Shown piece after piece: positions 46,188 through 55,835 of a stretch of DNA of 64,000 nt. The stretch covers positions 36,875 through 100,874 of the forward strand of contig NZ_NHRY01000245.1 of NCBI RefSeq assembly GCF_002937115.1, written 5' to 3'. Within the stretch, counting starts at the first letter, position 1. The number at the start of each line of letters is the position of its first letter. The notes under the pieces were generated by a model. It was not told the origin of the DNA. It did no database searches and saw only the letters and a list, made by a program, of their open reading frames with translations. The position numbers and the translations under genes are program-made. Source of the stretch: Rhodopila globiformis. Lineage in GTDB: Bacteria; Pseudomonadota; Alphaproteobacteria; Acetobacterales; Acetobacteraceae.

Positions 46188-47003
46188 TCAGCTTCCGACC
46201 TTGAGCGTGGAAACCAGCCCGCGCAGGCAGGCCAGCAGGGACAGCCCGGTCAGGCGGCCGGTCCTTGGATTGCCGGCGCTGGGCACGTTCTCGATCGTCA
46301 TGCTGAACCGGGCCGCTTCGGCATCGACGTTGATGGTATGGACGTTCCGGGTCACGAACGGGTCCGCCCAGATCCGCACCTTGGTGCGCACCGGCCCGAC
46401 GCCGGCCAGCGCCAGCGCCGCCGCCACGTTCACATTCGCCGGAAAGCCCGCCGCAGCCTCCATCGCGTTGCCGTTGAACACCAGCAGCGGCTCGCTCAGG
46501 TCCGCCACCTCGATGCCATTCTGCACGAGGTATGGCGCGCCGGCCAGGGCGGCCAGCGGCTTGCGCGTCTCGATGGTTACGCTGTCAATCGGCCCCTCGG
46601 CCGCCGCGCGCACCGCGTCCAGCCCGAGCAGGGCGCCGGTCGGAACGACGATGCGCGCGCCGGTCTGCTGCGCCAGCCGCGCCAGGTGCATCCGCGGCAG
46701 CAGCGCGCCGCACGAGGCCGGAACGAAAATCCGCCCGGCCTCGATCGCCGGCAGCGCGACCTGTTCGAACGCCGCCGCCGAGGCGGCCTCGACCACGATA
46801 TCGGCCTCGGCTAGCTCGGCCAGGCTCATCAGCCGCGGCTCGGCCTGGAAGTCGGCCAGCCGCGCCCGCGCGTTCACCGGATCGCGGCAGGCGACGCCGA
46901 TCAGCCGCAGGCCCTCGACGCCGGCGTCCAGGGCACGCGCCAGCGGCAAGCCGATTGCGCCGAGGCCCGCAATGGCGACCGTCTTGCTGACCGTGCTGCT
47001 CAT
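46188..47003 (-). CDS. nadX: L-aspartate dehydrogenase
   Basis: NAD(P)-dependent L-aspartate dehydrogenase of 271 aa, which oxidises aspartate to iminoaspartate and can feed NAD synthesis. Rossmann motif VAIAGLGAIGLPLARAL (9-25), then ADIVVEAASAAAFEQVALPA, FVPASCGALLP and GFPANVNVAAALALAG carry the family signatures. GGGAGG lies upstream of the ATG at 47003. The open frame extends much further upstream through the opposite-phase DHA2 transporter gene, but that part is not real coding. nadA and nadC are not adjacent, so it may act in aspartate breakdown. Confidence 0.88.
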   Translation of the reverse strand: MSSTVSKTVAIAGLGAIGLPLARALDAGVEGLRLIGVACRDPVNARARLADFQAEPRLMSLAELAEADIVVEAASAAAFEQVALPAIEAGRIFVPASCGALLPRMHLARLAQQTGARIVVPTGALLGLDAVRAAAEGPIDSVTIETRKPLAALAGAPYLVQNGIEVADLSEPLLVFNGNAMEAAAGFPANVNVAAALALAGVGPVRTKVRIWADPFVTRNVHTINVDAEAARFSMTIENVPSAGNPRTGRLTGLSLLACLRGLVSTLKVGS

Positions 47004-47029
47004 GTTCTCTGCCCTCCCGGTTCCGCATC

Positions 47030-48478
47030 CTACACGATTTTTGCCCTGCCGGGGCGTTCCCGATGGCCGGACAGTTCCGCTCCGGCGCCTTTGTCCAGCC
47101 GCGTCGCCAGCAGCGGCGCCAGGAACGATACGGCTGCAACGAACAGGAACGCGGCGGAAAAGTCCGGCAGCATCGGCTGGGCGTGGCCGGTCGCCGCGAT
47201 CGAGGCGGCCAGCGCCGCCGCCGACACCGCGATGCCCAGCGTCAGCGCCATCTGCTGGAACGTGGTGTAGAAGCTGGTCGCCGCGCTCATGTCCTCGCCG
47301 GTGACGTCGGCATAGGCGATGGTGTTGTAGGCCATGAACTGCAGCGACTGGAAGAACCCGTTCGCCAGCAGAACGGCATAGATCAGCGGCAGCGGCCAGT
47401 CCGGCCGGAACGCGGCGCTGGCCGCCAACAGCCCGGTGGCCAGCGCGCCCACCCAGGTCAGCACGGTGCGGAAGCCCAGCCAGCGCAGGAAAGCCGGCGC
47501 GCAGGCCCGCATCGCCAGCGAGCCGATGGAACCGACGAAGGTGACCGATCCGCTCTCGGCCGCCGACATGCCGAAGCCAAGCTGGAACATCATCGGCAGC
47601 AGGAACGGCATCGCCCCCACGGCGATGCGCGACAGCGACCCGCACAGCAGCGACATGCGGAACGTGGTGATGCGCAGCAGGCGGAAATCCAGCATCGGCC
47701 GTTCGGTGCGGCGGGCATGGACCGTATACAGCCCGGCCGAGGCCGCCCCCGCGCCCAGCAGCGCGGCAATGATCCAGCCGGAGCCGACGCCGCGGCTCGC
47801 CACCTCGATGCCGAACATCAGGCAGGCCAGCGCGGTGCCGGACAGGAACAAGCCGCGCAGATCGAACTTGGTCCGCACCGGCTCCTTCATTTCGTCGATG
47901 AAGATCGTCACCAGGACGATCCCGAGGATGCCGATGGGCACGTTGACATAGAAGATCCAGTGCCACGACAGGTAGGTGACGATGAAACCACCCAATGGCG
48001 GCCCGACGATCGGCCCGATGGTGGCGGGGATCATCAGCCAGGCCATCGACTGCACCAGTTCCGCCTTCGACACGACACGCAGCATCACCAGCCGCCCGAC
48101 CGGCGACATCATCGCCCCGCCCGCGCCCTGCAGCATGCGCGCCGCCACCAGCGCCCACAGCGTCGGCGCCTGCGCGCAGCAGATCGAGCCCAGCGTGAAC
48201 AACCCGATGGCGGCCCGGAACACCGATTTTGACCCGAAACGATCCGCGATGCGTCCGCTGGCCGGGATGAACATCGCCAGCGTCAGCAGGTACGACGTCA
48301 GCGCCACGTTCATGTGCAGCGGATCGGCATGGAAGCTGCGCGCCATCGTCGGCAGCGCGGTGGCCAGCACGGTGCCGTCGAGCTGCTCCATGAACATCGC
48401 GCTGGCGACGATCATCAGGATGGTGCGCGGACGGACGCGGCGGTGAGGGGAAGCCAGGGCTTCGGGCGGCGCGGACAT
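47030..48478 (-). CDS. MFS drug-type exporter, DHA2 family
   Basis: Major facilitator transporter of 482 aa with about 14 helices in the EmrB/QacA style. Motif A is ASGRIADRFGSKSVFRAAIG and motif C is MIPATIGPIVGPPLGGFIV; the N-terminus has MFMEQLDGTVLATALPTMAR with the Asp typical of DHA2 proteins. It starts 27 bp upstream of the aspartate dehydrogenase gene, so the two may be co-transcribed and the pump may handle a metabolite rather than a drug. No TetR gene adjoins. Confidence 0.9.
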   Translation of the reverse strand: MSAPPEALASPHRRVRPRTILMIVASAMFMEQLDGTVLATALPTMARSFHADPLHMNVALTSYLLTLAMFIPASGRIADRFGSKSVFRAAIGLFTLGSICCAQAPTLWALVAARMLQGAGGAMMSPVGRLVMLRVVSKAELVQSMAWLMIPATIGPIVGPPLGGFIVTYLSWHWIFYVNVPIGILGIVLVTIFIDEMKEPVRTKFDLRGLFLSGTALACLMFGIEVASRGVGSGWIIAALLGAGAASAGLYTVHARRTERPMLDFRLLRITTFRMSLLCGSLSRIAVGAMPFLLPMMFQLGFGMSAAESGSVTFVGSIGSLAMRACAPAFLRWLGFRTVLTWVGALATGLLAASAAFRPDWPLPLIYAVLLANGFFQSLQFMAYNTIAYADVTGEDMSAATSFYTTFQQMALTLGIAVSAAALAASIAATGHAQPMLPDFSAAFLFVAAVSFLAPLLATRLDKGAGAELSGHRERPGRAKIV

Positions 48479-48583
48479 GGGCGCAGACTAACGCGGACAA
48501 CGCGGCTGTGGCGATGGCGGCCATTGCCAGGAGCCGGGCTGGCGGTGATGCTGCGCACACGCAAAGCAACCGAGGAAACCTCC

Positions 48584-49768
48584 GTGACCAAACCCACTGG
48601 CCCGCTCGCCGGCATCCGGGTCATCGACGTCACCACCGTCGTGCTCGGCCCGATGTGTACCCAGATCCTGGGCGACATGGGCGCCGATATCATTAAAGTT
48701 GAAACCACCGACGGCGACTCCACCCGCCACATCGGCCCCAGCCGCGCGCCCGGGATGGGCAGCTACTTCGCCAACCTCAACCGCAACAAGCGCAGCATCG
48801 CGCTGAACCTGAAGCAGCCGGCGGCGAAGGCAGCCCTGCTGCGCCTGGCCGAGACGGCGGACGTGTTCGTGCACAACATGCGCCTCGGCGCCGCCCAGCG
48901 CCTGGGGCTGGACTACAAAACGCTGTCGGCGCGCAACCCGCGGCTGATCCACGCCTGCGCCAGCGGCTTCCGCAAGGGCAGCTCGATGCAGGAATTCCCG
49001 GCCTACGACGACCTGATCCAGGGCGTGTCCGGGATTGCTGCGCTGAACGCCGGGCCCGACGGGGCGCCACGCTACTTCCCCACCGTCATCGTCGACAAGC
49101 TGACCGGCGCCATGCTCGCCTCGATGATCGGCATGGCGCTGTTCCACCGCGAGCGCACCGGCGAGGGGCAGGAAATCCACCTGCCGATGATGGAAACCAT
49201 CCTGTCCTTCACGCTGGTCGAGCACCTGTGGCACGGCACCTTCAACGAACCGGAAAAGGGCCTCGGCTATCCAAGGATGCTGACCCCGCACCGCCGCCCG
49301 TACCGGACGAAGGACGGCTACATCAGCGTTATCGCCCACAGCGACGCGCAGTGGGGCAAGCTGTTCGAGGCCATGGGCGTGCCGGACCTGATCAACGATC
49401 CGCGCTTCAGTTCGGTGCAGGCCCGCTCGGCCAACATCGACGCGCTGTACGCCACGCTGACCGAGGGCATGAAGCAGCGCACCACCGACGAATGGCTTGC
49501 GGAACTGCGCCCCGCCGACATCCCCTGCGGCAAGGCCAACACGCTGGCCGACCTGTTCGGCGATGCGTACCTGGCCGAGACGGGCTATTTCGAGCCGTAC
49601 CGGCATCCAACCGAAGGCGACACGATCATCCCGGCGATCCCGGCCCGGTTCTCGAAGTCCCCGCCCAACGTGCACCGCCCCTGGCCGGCGCTGGGCGAGC
49701 ACACGCGGGAGATCCTGAAGGAGGTTGGATATTCCGACCAAGAAATAGAGTCCATCGCGCCGGCCTGA
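48584..49768 (+). CDS. CaiB/BaiF family CoA transferase
   Basis: Class III CoA transferase of 394 aa. Typical phrases: GPLAGIRVIDVTTVVLGPMC, QILGDMGADIIKVETTDGDS, FANLNRNKRSIALNLKQPAA, GQEIHLPMMETILSFTLVEH and the C-terminal PRFSSVQARSANIDALYATL. GAGG precedes the GTG at 48584 (VTKPTGPLAG); an ATG at 48548 would add 12 residues. It diverges from the DHA2 exporter gene. It activates an organic acid by CoA exchange, substrate unknown (carnitine, oxalate and 2-methylacyl types share the fold). Confidence 0.92.
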   Translation: MTKPTGPLAGIRVIDVTTVVLGPMCTQILGDMGADIIKVETTDGDSTRHIGPSRAPGMGSYFANLNRNKRSIALNLKQPAAKAALLRLAETADVFVHNMRLGAAQRLGLDYKTLSARNPRLIHACASGFRKGSSMQEFPAYDDLIQGVSGIAALNAGPDGAPRYFPTVIVDKLTGAMLASMIGMALFHRERTGEGQEIHLPMMETILSFTLVEHLWHGTFNEPEKGLGYPRMLTPHRRPYRTKDGYISVIAHSDAQWGKLFEAMGVPDLINDPRFSSVQARSANIDALYATLTEGMKQRTTDEWLAELRPADIPCGKANTLADLFGDAYLAETGYFEPYRHPTEGDTIIPAIPARFSKSPPNVHRPWPALGEHTREILKEVGYSDQEIESIAPA

Positions 49769-49984
49769 CGAACGGGATTTCGGATTTCCCTGTCAGCAGG
49801 CGCTTTGCACAGGCGGCGTCCGGAGCTGTCTCATGGCCACAGCGGACCATATGCGGGTGCCGACACCGTCATCGATCGCGAGGTGCGGGAGTATCGGTTC
49901 ATCACGGATTCCGCGGATACACACACCGATGCACGGGGCCAACCAGTGTGCTGCGCCCGCACCGCGATGAGAGGCAACGGGCGA

Positions 49985-50240
49985 GGTTCGTTGCCTAACG
50001 GTTATGGACGGGACACGCCTCATGCGTATCAGGATAAGGCGGTGGCTGGAGAACGGCCTTTCCCTGATCGTCATGGCCCGGCTTGTCCGGGCCACCTATT
50101 CCAGCACGTGTGCCGCGACAGGTGGCCCGGACAAGCCGGGCCATGACGAGGGAGAAACGGCACGCGCCGCCGAACCTTTCTCCAGTCGCCAGCTTATCCT
50201 GATACGTATGGGGACACGCCCGGCCATGACGGTAGGGAGA
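49985..50240. repeat. module C / element A / module C palindromic cluster
   Basis: Element A at 50069-50148 is flanked on both sides by inverted module-C copies (ACGCCTCATGCGTATCAGGA at the left, CAGCTTATCCTGATACGTAT and GGGACACGCCCGGCCATGAC at the right), so the whole block is a large nested palindrome. The gap 49769-50260 has no gene; left of the cluster (49769-49984) I see nothing ordered. Confidence 0.82.
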
Positions 50241-50260
50241 CGACCTTGCACCGCCCCCCG

Positions 50261-51007
50261 CTACAGCGTCTGCCCGCCATCCACCACGATGGTCTGGCCG
50301 GTGACCCAGCCCGCCAGCGGCGAGGCCAGGAACATCACCACGCTCGCCACCTCCTCCGGCCGCCCCAGCCGCCCGAACGGAATGGTGCCGAGCACGGCAT
50401 CGTACAGCTTGGGATTCTCCGTCCTGCGCCGATCCCAGATGCCACCGGGAAACTCGATCGACCCGGGGGCGACGCCGTTCACCCGGATGCCGTCCCGCGC
50501 ATACAGCGCCGCCTGGGTGTTGGTGTAGTGGATCACCGCCGCCTTGATCGCCCCATACGGCGGCTGCCGCGCCGCCGAGCGCAGCGCCGCGATCGAGGAG
50601 GTGTTGATCACGCTCCCCTTCGACTGCTTCAGGAACGGCAGCGCCGCCTGCGTCGCGTGCACGATCGCCAGCATGTCCACCGCCAGGCTGTCCACCCAGG
50701 CCTGCTCGTTGTCCGCCGAACCGAACGCCGAGGCGTTGTTCACCAGCACGTCGATCCCGCCCAGCGCCGCGGCCGCCTGCGCGACATAGCCGCCGATGGC
50801 CGTCGAATCGCTCAGGTCGACGCACCCGGCATGCGCCTGATGGCCGTGCGCCGCGATCTCCGCCCGGGTCTCCTCCAGCGTCCCGGCGCCGCGGGCGCAG
50901 ATCGAGACGTCGGCGCCGGCCGCCGCGAAACCCAGCGCGACGGCACGTCCGATGCCGCGGCTGCCGCCGCAGACGACTGCCCGGCGGCCGGTGAAGTCGA
51001 TGTTCAT
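50261..51007 (-). CDS. SDR-family oxidoreductase
   Basis: Classical short-chain dehydrogenase of 248 aa. Cofactor loop [14 protein letters not shown] at 14-27, structural VNNAS near 88-92, catalytic Ser in [11 protein letters not shown] and Tyr-xxx-Lys in PPYGAIKAA, and the C-terminal [14 protein letters not shown]. Substrate unknown. It starts in a 4-bp ATGA overlap with the stop of the S10 peptidase gene, so the two genes form an operon, an unusual pairing. Confidence 0.92.
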   Translation of the reverse strand: MNIDFTGRRAVVCGGSRGIGRAVALGFAAAGADVSICARGAGTLEETRAEIAAHGHQAHAGCVDLSDSTAIGGYVAQAAAALGGIDVLVNNASAFGSADNEQAWVDSLAVDMLAIVHATQAALPFLKQSKGSVINTSSIAALRSAARQPPYGAIKAAVIHYTNTQAALYARDGIRVNGVAPGSIEFPGGIWDRRRTENPKLYDAVLGTIPFGRLGRPEEVASVVMFLASPLAGWVTGQTIVVDGGQTL

Positions 51008-52512
51008 GGCGTGTCCTCCAGTGGCCTGGACGGATCGAACACCTTCCGGGCGTCGTCATGCAACGCGGCCCTGGCGGCATCGCCGAAGTAGAACATGTGG
51101 CCGCCCGGATAGACCCGCAGCACCACCGGCGCCACGCCGTCCAGGTGCGGCAGCATGCCCAGCAGCCGGACCGAGCCGAAATACGGCGTGCGCAGGTCGA
51201 ACAGCCCGTGCGCCACCATCACCCGCAGATGCGGATCGACCGAGCGCGCCGCCTGCAAGGCGCTGAGCGACTCCGGGCGGCTGAGGCCATGGCCCCAGTC
51301 CCAGTGCTCGAACACCGCATCGTTCGACAGGTGATAGGTCCGGTCCGGCCGCCAGTTCAGCGGGCCGGTGTACAGCGCCAGCATCGCCTCGGTCACCGGC
51401 GCGGCCAGCCCCCCCAGCACCGGATCTGGAAACGAGGCGGACAATTGCCGCGGGGTCGGATTGGGACGGGTCACGGTGCCGTCATAGACGCTGGCCACGC
51501 GCCCCGGCGCCACCGTCTGCTGGAACACATCCGGATCCAGCCGTCCGCGCATCCGCCGCACCAGCGCCGGATCCAGCCCCGTCAACGCCGCCACCCGCGT
51601 GGCCAGCCGATCGGCCGCGGCCGGATCGTGCTCGCTGCGCAGGATGTCGACCAGGTAGTCGCTGGCCGCGTACGCCTCGACATCCGCCAGGTCGGCCCGT
51701 GAGACCGGTCCGTGCAAGGCGCGCGCCACCGCCACCTCGGTCGGCAGCAGGTCCACCCAGCCCAGGGCGTCGGCGAAGCCGCTCTCGTCGTGCGAGTCCA
51801 GCAGCGGCGACAGCAGCACCAGGCCGCTGACGCCCACCCCGTCCTCGGACTGCAGCTTGCGGGCCAGGCGCGGTGCGCGGAAGCCGCCATAGCTCTCGCC
51901 CAGGATGTATTTCGGCGAGACGATCCGGCCGCTGTGATCGAGCCACTTGCGGATCGCCAGCGCCAGCGCGTCGATATCGCCGCCAACCGACCACAGGCGT
52001 CGCCGGGCGTCGGAGTCGGTCGTCAGGACGGGCGAATAGCCGGTCCCTGGCGGATCGATGAACACCAGATCGGTGAAATCCAGCCAGGTATCGGCATTGG
52101 GCACCGGCACGGGCGAGGCCGATGGGCCGTCGGTGCGCGGATCCAGCCGCACGCGCCACGGTCCGACGCCGCCGACCTGCAGCCAGGCCGAGGCCATGCC
52201 AGGCCCACCATTGAACACGAAGGTCACCGGACGCCGCGCCGCATCGGCCTGCTCGATCTGGTAGGCGACGAAGGCGATGTCGGTCAGCGGCGACTCCTTG
52301 CCGTCGCGCAGCCGGACGCTGCCGGCGGTGGCGGTGAAGTGGAGCACGCGCCCCGGCAGGTCCAGTGTCTGATGCGACGTGACATCCGGCGGCAGGTGCG
52401 CCGGCTCCGCGACGTGCGCCGGTTCGGCGGCCCATCCTGGCGACGCAACGATGGCCGGGACGAGCAGGAACAGCCAAATCAGTCTCGCAAGCGACATGAC
52501 GATCGGCAACAT
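51004..52512 (-). CDS. S10 serine carboxypeptidase-like protein
   Basis: Exported peptidase-family protein of 502 aa. A signal peptide ([20 protein letters not shown], ending in WAA) precedes an alpha/beta hydrolase of MEROPS S10: [11 protein letters not shown] near the oxyanion site, [13 protein letters not shown], the nucleophile motif GESYGG, and a catalytic-like His in [10 protein letters not shown]10 enzymes are commoner in eukaryotes; bacterial members are periplasmic peptidases of unclear role. I use ATG 52512, with ATG 52497 as alternative. The much longer upstream open frame runs through repeat DNA and is rejected. Confidence 0.88.
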   Translation of the reverse strand: MLPIVMSLARLIWLFLLVPAIVASPGWAAEPAHVAEPAHLPPDVTSHQTLDLPGRVLHFTATAGSVRLRDGKESPLTDIAFVAYQIEQADAARRPVTFVFNGGPGMASAWLQVGGVGPWRVRLDPRTDGPSASPVPVPNADTWLDFTDLVFIDPPGTGYSPVLTTDSDARRRLWSVGGDIDALALAIRKWLDHSGRIVSPKYILGESYGGFRAPRLARKLQSEDGVGVSGLVLLSPLLDSHDESGFADALGWVDLLPTEVAVARALHGPVSRADLADVEAYAASDYLVDILRSEHDPAAADRLATRVAALTGLDPALVRRMRGRLDPDVFQQTVAPGRVASVYDGTVTRPNPTPRQLSASFPDPVLGGLAAPVTEAMLALYTGPLNWRPDRTYHLSNDAVFEHWDWGHGLSRPESLSALQAARSVDPHLRVMVAHGLFDLRTPYFGSVRLLGMLPHLDGVAPVVLRVYPGGHMFYFGDAARAALHDDARKVFDPSRPLEDTP

Positions 52513-52679
52513 TGGGAAACCTGTCCGATGGTTGAGGGTATTCCGGACGCAAGCCCGGAGACGCGGGTTGCATGATGGACCGGGAACCGGCGCAGGGAAG
52601 CCGGCGGCGCAAGATTCCCTCCTTTCGGGAATCGTGCTCGAGGCAGGCTGCCTCTTCCCGTCAAGGAGGGCTACCCGGG

Positions 52680-52890
52680 ACAAGCCCCCATTCATATCAG
52701 GATAAGACGATGGCTGGAGAAGGATTTGGTGCCGCGGCCGTTCTCTCTCCGTCATGGCCGCGCGGCAGTCCCGGCCACCCACCCCCCGCCGTTGCAGCGC
52801 AGATGGCCGGGACTGCCGCCCAGCCATGACGGTGAGGGAGAAACCCTTGCTCCGCAAGCCCGCTTATCCTGAGACGCATGGGACAAGCCC
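52680..52890. repeat. modules B and C in inverted arrangement
   Basis: CATATCAGGATAAGACGATG and GCGGCCGTTCTCTCTCCGTC (module C) lead into module B at 52752-52829 (GTCCCGGCCACCCACCCCCC, GCCGTTGCAGCGCAGATGGC, GGGACTGCCGCCCAGCCATG), then an opposite module C ending CGCTTATCCTGAGACGCATG. The gap 52513-53199 carries no gene. Confidence 0.78.
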
Positions 52891-52964
52891 TGGCACAGGC
52901 TCCGGGCCGCCAGCCACGCCTTTGCACGGCCTCGACACCGCCAGGCGTGGATGGCGAGCCTGCG

Positions 52965-53129
52965 CCCCATTGGCGTTAAAATAGCGTGGCGGCGGCACGA
53001 TGCTTGCCATTCCGTCATGGCCCGGCTTGTCCGGGCCACCTGTCGCGGCACAGTGCTGGAATAGGTGGCCCGGACAAGCCGGGCCATGACGAGGAGGCAA
53101 CAGCCAGCCCTATTTTAACGCCAATGGGG
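52965..53129. mobile_element. 165-bp MITE-like element with 20-bp perfect terminal inverted repeats
   Basis: CCCCATTGGCGTTAAAATAG at 52965-52984 is perfectly inverted at 53110-53129. The interior carries a full element A copy (53013-53091). The insert splits a module-D copy: GGATGGCGAGCCTGCG on the left continues as CTGCGCCCGCCATGACGATG on the right, and CTGCG occurs at both junctions (52960-52964 and 53131-53135), like a 5-bp target duplication with one extra A. It encodes no protein, so any movement would need a transposase in trans. Confidence 0.6.
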
Positions 53130-53199
53130 ACTGCGCCCGCCATGACGATGAAGGAACGCCGTCCTCCCGTCCCAACCGACCTGCGGTCTGCTGCGGCGC

Positions 53200-54121
53200 T
53201 TACGCGGCGGGGCCGGCGGCGTAGATGATCGGTTCGCTGCCGAGATGCCGTGCCACCCGGACGCGCGGCATCGGCTCCGGGCGCGGCTGCGGCGCCGGCC
53301 AGGCCACGTGGCCGAAGCGCCAGGCGATGTCGTCGCGGTAACGCGCGAGGTTCGCCACCCGGACCCGGCGCGCGTCCTGCCGGGCGTCCAGCAGGGCGGC
53401 CGTGGGCGAGGCATTCGCCAGGGCCTCCAGCCGGTGCGGGGTCAGCAGGTCGGTCAGCTCGCGCAGCGACAGGCTGCCGCGGCTGGCGGCGGAAAACCCG
53501 CCCTGCACCCGGCTCCGCCCGGTCTCGTCGGCGTGCGCCTGGTACAGCAGGCCGTCGTCGGCCAGCCAGGTCACCTGGCCGCCGGCGGCGGGTTGGAACG
53601 GCTCCCGCACCGCGCCGGTGAAGCTGGCGGCGCCCGGGGGGGCGGGGCCGCCGAAGAACCGGCGGGTGCAGAAGTCCGACACCGCGATGCCGTCGATGGC
53701 ATAGGCCGCGGTGACGTCCTGGCAGGGCGCGCAAACATCGACCAGGTATTCCACGGTCCCCTGCCCGGACAGCGCCGACGGCCCGCGGCGGCGCGCGGCG
53801 CCCGTCGGGTTGGCCAGCATCTGCAGCACCAGGTGACTGGCCGCGAGCGACCAGCTCGGCCCGTACGGCACCAGGATGTCAGGATGTACGGCGCGTCGTC
53901 GGCCTGCGTGCGATGCAGGCCGGCGGCGCCTTCGCTCTCGAGCATGTCCTGGGCAATGGCCGGCCGGGATCGCCTCGAGCGGCACCGCCGCGATGATGGC
54001 GGCGGCGTCCCATTCAGGCGCGAAATCCCGGGTTACCCGGGTCTGCAACGCGGCGACACAGGCCAGCTCCTCCGTGCGAAGCCGGTCCGTCAGCGCGGTG
54101 CGACGCGACGGAGGCAGGCAT
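53200..54121 (-). pseudogene. broken gene with apparent 4-bp, 1-bp and 8-bp insertions
   Basis: Remnant of a hypothetical protein family recalled for a 'SHExLExLxDP' segment and a conserved C-terminal half (EYLVDVCAPCQDVTAAYAID, GIAVSDFCTRRFFGG). ATG 54121 has GGAAGG upstream, but a doubled GCCT right after it shifts the frame. Removing it gives MPPSRRTALTDRLRTEELA. Near 53963 one extra G is needed to read AIAQDMLESEGAAGLHRTQ. At 53872-53887 CAGGATGT is tandemly doubled; removing one copy restores APYILVPYGPSW. The 1-bp and 8-bp changes cancel, so the C-terminal 225 codons stay in frame. The usual SHE is here SHL, so the ancestral motif is also altered. Confidence 0.75.
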
Positions 54122-54360
54122 TATCGTCCTTCCCACCACCGGCCTTCGCGGCTAAATATGATGCGGCCGGCATCATGGATCGTCATGCCAACGTGATTTG
54201 GTACCCTCCGGCGCGCCCGGCCATTATTACGGCGGCCAAAGCGTCCGGCGTGCTGGCGACCATATACGCACTGGAGACGGTTTTGGATCTCCAGGACCGT
54301 ACAGACGTGTCGGACGTAGGAGCGGGTGCGGCCGTCACATTCTCATGAGGCATCGCACCC

Positions 54361-55827
54361 TTGTACCGACAGATACTCGGCTACATCCCAGCCAACGTCA
54401 TCCCGGCGATCGTTGCGGTCCTGATGATCTTCGCCTACACCCGGCTGCTGTCGCCGGCCGGGTTCGGCACGTACAGCTACATCTTCTCGGCCGCCCTGGT
54501 TCTGCAGGGGTCGCTGTTCTACGCCCTGCCGGTTGCGGTGATGCGGTTCTTCCCCGGCGCCGCCCTGGCCAGGCGCGAGGGCGGATTGCTGAAGGAAGCC
54601 TACATCCTCTTCTACGCCCTGGCCGCCGCCGTGACCGCGCCCGCCATCGGCGCGATGCTGCTGGTGGACCTGCCGGCGCAGTACCGCCTGGCCGCCATCC
54701 TGGCCCTGCCGATGATGCTGTTCCGTTCGCTGGTGCAGCTCAACCAGTCGGTCAACCGCTCGGCCAACTGGATGCGGCGCTACAACACGATCGAGTGCGT
54801 GCACGCCATCCTGGGGTTTGGCCTCGGTCTGCTGGCGCTGTTCCTGCTGGGCCGCGGGGCGGATTCGATCATCCTCGGGCTGCTGATTGCCGCGATCCTG
54901 TGCTCGCTGGCTGATATCCGCCGCGTTGCCTCGCCGTTCCAGCCGGGGGCCGTGCCACTCGACAGGACGGAGCTGGGCAAGCTGCTGGCCTATGCCGCGC
55001 CGCTGGTGGCGGTGGCGGCGACCGGCACCATCCTGCAGAACAGCGACCGGTTCCTGCTGGGCTCGCTGGGCGGGGCCGAGGCGCTGGGCATTTTCGCAGT
55101 CGCCTACAGCCTGGTGGAGCGGCCGACGACGGTGATCTGCACCTCGATCACCACCGCGACGTTTCCCTATGTCGTGCAGGTGCTGGAGCACCAGGGCCAG
55201 GAGGCGGCACGGCTGCAGGTCGGGCGGAACGGCGTCGCCCTGCTGGCGGTGACCCTGCCGACCTGCGTCGGGCTGGCGCTGACCTCGGACTATGTCGCCG
55301 CGTCCCTGGTGGGCCCCGCCTTCCGGGCGGGCGTTGCCGCGTTGCTGCCGATCATGTGCCACACCGCGCTGGCTCGTGGCCTGCGGGCGCATTTCGTCGA
55401 TCATGGCTATCATCTGTCCGGTAACCCGCTGGCCATGCTGTGGACGTATGTCCCGGCGATGATCCTGAACATCGCGCTGGACCTGATCCTGATACCCCGC
55501 TACGGCATGTTCGGCGCCGCCTGGACCGCGCTGCTGTGCCAGTGGCTGACGGTCGTCAGCGGCTGGATTCTCGTCAGGCGGCTGTTTCCGGTCTGGCTGC
55601 CGCTGGGGCAGGCGATCCGCTGCGTGCTGGCCGTCGTGCCGATGGGCGTGGGACTGGTCCTGGTCCGCTTTCCGCTCGGCTGGTCCGGCCTGTTCGCAGC
55701 GGTCGCGCTCGGCGCCGGGCTCTACGTGGCCAGCGCGCTGGCGCTCGACGTGGGTGAGGTGCGGTCGCTGGCGCTGCAATGGCTCCGCCGCCGGATGCGG
55801 CAGAAGCAGCCGGTTCCCGGCGAATAG
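54361..55827 (+). CDS. polysaccharide flippase (MATE/MOP superfamily, Wzx-like)
   Basis: Integral membrane protein of 488 aa with about 12-14 helices. The N-terminal YIPANVIPAIVAVLMIFAYT and LLSPAGFGTYSYIFSAA and the later YAAPLVAVAATGTILQNSDR with FLLGSLGGAEALGIFAVAYS are typical of O-antigen/oligosaccharide flippases that move undecaprenyl-linked glycans. The start is TTG at 54361; no ATG is in frame nearby. No glycosyltransferase or polymerase gene is adjacent, so its glycan is encoded elsewhere. Confidence 0.88.
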   Translation: MYRQILGYIPANVIPAIVAVLMIFAYTRLLSPAGFGTYSYIFSAALVLQGSLFYALPVAVMRFFPGAALARREGGLLKEAYILFYALAAAVTAPAIGAMLLVDLPAQYRLAAILALPMMLFRSLVQLNQSVNRSANWMRRYNTIECVHAILGFGLGLLALFLLGRGADSIILGLLIAAILCSLADIRRVASPFQPGAVPLDRTELGKLLAYAAPLVAVAATGTILQNSDRFLLGSLGGAEALGIFAVAYSLVERPTTVICTSITTATFPYVVQVLEHQGQEAARLQVGRNGVALLAVTLPTCVGLALTSDYVAASLVGPAFRAGVAALLPIMCHTALARGLRAHFVDHGYHLSGNPLAMLWTYVPAMILNIALDLILIPRYGMFGAAWTALLCQWLTVVSGWILVRRLFPVWLPLGQAIRCVLAVVPMGVGLVLVRFPLGWSGLFAAVALGAGLYVASALALDVGEVRSLALQWLRRRMRQKQPVPGE

Positions 55828-55835
55828 GCGTTGCC

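Noticed and set aside
46188..48569. 793-aa open frame covering aspartate dehydrogenase and more
   Set aside because: Only the last 271 codons match a protein family; the rest is antiphase to the real DHA2 transporter gene on the same strand.
51007..52857. 617-aa version of the S10 peptidase
   Set aside because: The first 115 residues read through dispersed repeats and place the signal peptide in mid-protein.
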